DNA from: Prevotella sp. UBA1395
GTDB taxonomy: Bacteria > Bacteroidota > Bacteroidia > Bacteroidales > Bacteroidaceae
Direction of reading: 5' to 3'
NCBI GenBank assembly: GCA_002305235.1
Contig: DBQL01000053.1
Span: 13,928-21,804, forward strand
DNA length: 7,877 nucleotides
In this document: positions 7,561 to 7,877 of the stretch, piece by piece
Layout: each line of letters begins with the position of its first letter
Numbering within the stretch: the stretch's first letter is position 1
Translations under genes and position numbers: made by a program
Notes under the pieces: model-generated
Seen by the model: the letters and a program-made list of their open reading frames with translations, nothing else
Database searches by the model: none
Told to the model about the DNA's origin: nothing

Positions 7561-7877
7561 ATGAACAGACCCTTTCTCATTGCTGCGTTGCTGGTTTCGG
7601 CTCTCGCGGCACAGGCCCGAAGCCTTGTTGTCACGCTGACCGACGGCACAAAGGCCTATTTTCAGCTTGCCGACGGGGCGCGCCCGGTAATGAAATTTAT
7701 GGCCGGGAGGGTGTCGGTAGACAGCCAAACCTTTACGATCGCCGACATCCGAGACTTTCGTCTGAGCGCCGAGGATGCTCCCACGGGCATCCAAAGTGTT
7801 GAGACCGGCGTGCGTCCGGATGGCGAATCGCTGTGGATAGCCTCCGAGTCGCCCTTGGCCGTCTATGATTCCCAAGG
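7561..7877 (+). CDS. Small exported protein, N-terminal part (3' truncated)
   Basis: The ATG at 7561 lies 26 nt after the HTCS stop, and the frame stays open to the window edge (105 full codons). Residues 1-19 form a signal peptide (MNRPFLIAALLVSALAAQA). The mature part starts with SLVVTLTDGTKAYFQLADG (21-39), then PVMKF (42-46) and FTIADIRDFRLSAED (58-72), then PTGI. This is a layout I know from short, uncharacterised exported Bacteroidota proteins. The last visible residues (LAVYDSQG) look like the start of the same tail that ends the left-edge fragment (VYTIDGRLV). By that comparison the protein should finish within about 35-40 residues. It probably belongs to the same transcript or locus, though the small gap could also hold a boundary. 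Function unknown. Confidence 0.8.
   Translation, partial: MNRPFLIAALLVSALAAQARSLVVTLTDGTKAYFQLADGARPVMKFMAGRVSVDSQTFTIADIRDFRLSAEDAPTGIQSVETGVRPDGESLWIASESPLAVYDSQ

Overview
The window looks like chromosome from a Bacteroidota member, most likely a fairly GC-rich Prevotella/Bacteroides-type anaerobe. The main evidence is a full-length hybrid two-component system (HTCS) protein with propeller repeats, Y_Y_Y domain, histidine kinase, receiver and AraC domain in one chain, an architecture typical of this phylum. Secreted proteins whose C-terminus ends in a 'GIYIVNGKK..VK'-like tail and the absence of clear Shine-Dalgarno sequences point the same way. The genus is an inference only.

All five supported genes lie on the + strand. 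(1) 1-216 is the 3' end of a small secreted-type protein with a T9SS-like C-terminal tail. (2) 213-1892 overlaps it by 4 nt and encodes a 559-aa exported HExxH protein of the DUF6055 type. (3) 1893-2233 is a 341-nt non-coding gap with a block of 22-nt tandem repeats and a matching inverted arm. (4) 2234-3529 encodes a 431-aa exported HExxH paralogue of gene 2. (5) 3533-7534, only 3 nt later, encodes the 1333-aa HTCS sensor/regulator. (6) 7561-7877 is the 5' end of another small exported protein, cut by the window edge, which resembles the first fragment in style.

Working model (inference): two exported metallopeptidase-like proteins and small exported proteins form one locus with the HTCS. 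The HTCS would sense a periplasmic ligand and control the locus through its AraC domain. HTCS proteins usually sit beside SusC/SusD and glycoside hydrolase genes. None is visible here, so the target may be a protein or glycoprotein rather than a plain glycan, although such genes could lie just outside the window. The 22-nt direct repeats between the two paralogues are the best candidate regulatory element, but they could equally be a dispersed genomic repeat. No RNA genes, CRISPR arrays, insertion sequences or convincing intrinsic terminators were seen.
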